Shown here piece by piece: positions 7,773 to 10,062 of a DNA stretch of 10,062 nt. The DNA lies in the NCBI GenBank assembly GCA_001969505.1, contig LSSK01001001.1, positions 1 to 10,062 of the forward strand. Direction: 5' to 3'. Source of the DNA: Zancudomyces culisetae. Lineage: Eukaryota; Kickxellomycota; Harpellomycetes; Harpellales; Legeriomycetaceae. The notes beneath the pieces are model-generated. The model was not told the DNA's origin. It worked only from the letters and a program-made list of their open reading frames with translations, and searched no databases. The position numbers and the translations under genes are program-made. The first letter of the stretch is position 1. Every line of letters starts with the position of its first letter.

Positions 7773-8905
7773 ATAAATCAATCAATAAATAGTTAATTAT
7801 AGACATTTATCACATATCGAGTAGATGAAAAAAGAATAAGAAAAAGAAAAAGAAAAAGAATGGTTTATCATTTCAAATTTAAAATAATAAAAAAACACCT
7901 TGATGTTATTGTCTCTTTTGCTTTTTTAAATATTTTATAGTGATGTTCTGGGAATTACAAGTAATAAAAGCGTGGAAAATAAATATATAGGAAAATTATT
8001 CAATAATTGATTTCGCGAAAATTTAATGTAATTACTTTTTTATGCATAATTGTTTGCAAGGTTTGTGAATTATCAAATTCAAAGCGCAAAAATCAATCAT
8101 GATGGAGCGATACCACGATTTATTTAATTTAACTAATGTTTCACGTTCTTTATAGTTGAGTTTTATTAGCTTTTATCAATAAATATAAATGATTTATTTA
8201 TTGAATATAAAAAAATAATGATGTAAAAATTTTAAAATGGTAATGGAAAGTGAAAAAAATAAAGAAACAAATTCGGATGGAATTTATTAGTGGTGATTGT
8301 TTACATTTCTTTTGTTACCATAGGCCCGAAATATTGGTGTAAATAATAATAAATAGCAGAAAGAAATGGTGGTTAATTAAATAAGTAGTAAGCTACAAAG
8401 CAAATTACGTAAAATCAAGCTATTTTCCATTTCTTGAAAAAGATTAAAAAAAAACAAAATTGGACCGAAGGGATGAGGGAAAGCATTGAGAGGGAAGGAT
8501 AACAACGAGAATAAAGGGGGCAGGAGAGATATTTTGTAAACCTCAAAAATCAAGAAATGTTGTAATTGTGTTTTTAAATTTCAAAATTTATTTTCCGAGT
8601 ATAGGAGGGAATATAGAAAATTGTAAAAATTCAAAAAAAATAAAAACAAATAAAAGTGATAATGATTTTAAAAACAATAATGCAAGTAACAAAACTAGTA
8701 ATATTTTCTCTATAAACAAAAACTTGAATATTGAAAAAGAAAATTTTTTAAATACAAGTATACTTACAAATGTATTTTTTTTTTGGAACAACTAAAGAAA
8801 AAAAAAGAAAGCAACAAGGACACAAGATAGAATTCCTAATACAATAAGTAAAAAAAAAGAGAGAAAAGAACAAGAAGTTACAAAAACAAAAAAACAAAAC
8901 TCAAG
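7773..8905. other. Intergenic region between DRS1 and SIF2
   Basis: No gene is recognised in these 1.1 kb. The left end, directly after the DRS1 stop, carries repeated AATAAAT/AATCAAT strings that can serve as 3' processing signals, then three AAAAAG units (7841-7858). A purine-rich, less AT-rich patch runs from about 8465 to 8530 and includes AAAGGGGG. This could be an STRE-like (AGGGG) or other promoter site for SIF2, on sequence alone. The final 100 bases are A-rich, as is common in yeast 5' leaders. An open frame at 8568-8795 lacks an ATG start and is Asn/Lys-rich, so I treat it as chance. Confidence 0.5.
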
Positions 8906-10062
8906 ATGATTACGAGTGATGAAATAAATTATTTGGTGTATAGGTACTTGAGAGAATCGGGGTTTCTACATTCAAGCTTTACGTTTAAATTCGAATCGCA
9001 GCTACAAGAAAAACTTAAAAAATACAATAAGGTAGAACCAGGTAGATTAATCCGGTTGATTCACAGAGGATTGTTGTATATAAATACCGAACAGAAAATA
9101 CAAGCTATAAATGGCAATGTTAGTAAAGCAGGTGAGGAGAATTTAATAGGAGAGAAGGTTGAGGCGATGGTAGAGGTAGCAGAGAATGAAAGTAAGGATG
9201 TGATTATGGAGGAAGTGGTGGTAGATAATTTAGGAGGCAAAAGAAGAGAGGGAGTGGGGGAAGGACGGCAGACAGCAATGGAAAGCGAAAGCCTGGCATC
9301 TGAAGACAAAGATAAACAGCAAATAGATAAATTCAGACGAGAAAGTAAAAGAATTGAACAGGATGAGGAGATGGGAGAAAGGGAAAGGGAAAGAGAGAGG
9401 GAAAAGGAAAGAGAAAAGGAAAGAGAAAAGGAAAGAGAAAAAGAAAGGGAAAAAGAAAGGGAAAAGGAGAGGGAAAGGAACAAAGAGAAGGAAAGGGAGC
9501 GACAGGGGGAGGAGGGAGAGGAAGAAGAAGAGGAAGGAGAGGAACATGAAGAAGTTGAAGGGATTTCAGGAGTAGTAAACGAAGAGCAAATCAAGACAGA
9601 AGTAAACAAGGAAGACACAAAGACAAACAAAGTTGACAGCAATAGTCGTGGGAAAGAAAGTTTTGATAGAAACGGAAAAAACGAAACAAAAAGTATAGAA
9701 GAAAACCAACTAAAAAAACGTAAAAACAGACACTTCAACACAATAATGAACCTAAAAGGACATAGCCAGTCAGCGTTTGTATCAGCATGGAATCCCAAAT
9801 ATCCAAACAAGCTAGCAACGGGAGCAGGAGACGGAACAGCACGGATATGGTCGATCGACGAGCCACAGCAAGCAGCAGTGGTTCTTGCACATACACCAGC
9901 GAGTACAGAAATCACAACGCTAGGCTGGAGCACAGATGGCGAGCGGTTGGCGACAGGTAGTTTCGATGGCAAGGCACGGGTGTGGACGTCGGAAGGACAG
10001 CTGGCAAAGCAGTTTGACAGTGCAGCGCCAATAGTCAGTCTGAAATGGAGCAGCGATTCGGA
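8906..10062 (+). CDS. SIF2: Sif2/TBL1-type WD40 repeat protein with LisH domain, 5' part (385 codons visible)
   Basis: Sif2 (metazoan TBL1/TBL1XR1) is the WD40 scaffold of the Set3 histone-deacetylase complex, with Set3, Snt1, Hos2 and Hst1; its LisH region makes oligomers. The visible N-terminus MITSDEINYLVYRYLRESG is a LisH motif that parallels the start of S. cerevisiae Sif2. GRLIRLIHRGLLYINTE (about residues 46-62) matches the following family segment (LVNLVQRGILYTESE in yeast, from memory). Residues 63-155 are low in recognisable motifs. About 158-199 form an EK/ER repeat, then a Glu-rich stretch. WD40 begins near residue 282 with NLKGHSQSAFVSAWNP and DGTARIWSID. A second blade has ITTLGWSTDGERLATGSFDGKARVW, and a third starts at the edge (IVSLKWSSDS). 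The frame is unbroken from the first ATG to the window end. The LisH-to-WD40 linker, over 200 residues, is longer than I expect for the family. The rest of the propeller lies outside the window. Confidence 0.88.
   Translation, partial: MITSDEINYLVYRYLRESGFLHSSFTFKFESQLQEKLKKYNKVEPGRLIRLIHRGLLYINTEQKIQAINGNVSKAGEENLIGEKVEAMVEVAENESKDVIMEEVVVDNLGGKRREGVGEGRQTAMESESLASEDKDKQQIDKFRRESKRIEQDEEMGEREREREREKEREKEREKEREKEREKEREKERERNKEKERERQGEEGEEEEEEGEEHEEVEGISGVVNEEQIKTEVNKEDTKTNKVDSNSRGKESFDRNGKNETKSIEENQLKKRKNRHFNTIMNLKGHSQSAFVSAWNPKYPNKLATGAGDGTARIWSIDEPQQAAVVLAHTPASTEITTLGWSTDGERLATGSFDGKARVWTSEGQLAKQFDSAAPIVSLKWSSDS
9377..9502 (+). repeat. SIF2: GAAAAGGAAAGA-type 12-base tandem repeat encoding Glu-Lys-Glu-Arg units in SIF2
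   Basis: The segment is a homopurine array. Six consecutive 12-base units run from 9401 to 9472 (three GAAAAGGAAAGA, two GAAAAAGAAAGG, one GAAAAGGAGAGG), flanked on both sides by looser GAAAGG hexamers. It encodes alternating Glu and Lys/Arg (about residues 158-199), a pattern that forms long single charged helices, between the LisH and WD40 domains. Because the strand is nearly pure purine, the reverse complement stays open as a Ser/Phe/Leu-rich frame with no coding meaning. Confidence 0.9.

Noticed and set aside
7361-7781. Two minus-strand frames opposite the DRS1 C-terminus, including a Cys-rich run
   Set aside because: The Cys and Leu runs are the antisense of the CAA repeat. The helicase frame on the other strand explains the region.
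8568-8795. Frames on both strands upstream of SIF2
   Set aside because: The plus frame lacks an ATG and is Asn/Lys/Ser-rich, and the minus frame is Phe/Leu/Ile-rich. Both fit translated A-rich leader DNA.
9061-9972. Minus-strand open frame of 303 codons, Ser/Phe/Leu-rich
   Set aside because: It is the antisense of the SIF2 gene. Its length comes from the homopurine repeat and acidic linker, which contain no stops on the complement, and the plus strand carries LisH and WD40 motifs.

Overview
This is AT-rich nuclear DNA, most likely from a budding yeast (Saccharomycotina). Two genes at the right are recognisable yeast orthologues: the ribosome-assembly DEAD-box helicase Drs1 and the N-terminal part of the Set3-complex WD40 protein Sif2/TBL1. 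CTG codons fall at invariant Leu positions of the helicase, so CTG reads as Leu and the CUG-Ser and CUG-Ala yeasts are unlikely. The one intron I can define has GTAAGT / GCTAAT / TAG signals, which differ from the GTATGT / TACTAAC usual in Saccharomyces. I cannot name the genus.

Layout. Positions 1-1495 hold nothing I recognise. A minus-strand gene (2119-1712) with a TATA box encodes a small secreted protein with a signal peptide, a polyhistidine block and a Cys-rich tail. It stops at a TGA where another Cys could stand, and the frame then stays open with protein-like composition to 1496. From 2208 to 5652 the DNA is gene-poor. It contains one unassigned open frame (2641-2958) and a probable pseudogene (4297-4788) with two in-frame TAA codons, whose middle part weakly resembles OPA3-type mitochondrial proteins.

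The DRS1 orthologue spans 5653-7772 on the plus strand. The long uninterrupted frame starting near 6000 is incomplete: a short exon 1 (5653-5718) joins in phase, across a 200-base intron, to an exon beginning at 5919. This restores the conserved N-terminal motifs of the family and gives a 639-residue protein. After a 1.1-kb intergenic region, the SIF2 orthologue begins at 8906 and runs off the right edge. It shows a LisH domain, a long EK/ER-repeat and acidic linker, and the first two WD40 blades.

The two right-hand genes are housekeeping nuclear genes (60S ribosome assembly; histone-deacetylase complex scaffold) with no evident functional link to each other. The left half looks like a decaying or fast-evolving interval. 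I see no mobile element, tRNA, rRNA or CRISPR array, and no clear new multi-gene system. The most rewarding items are the hidden exon of DRS1, the interrupted secreted His/Cys-rich protein and the pseudogene.
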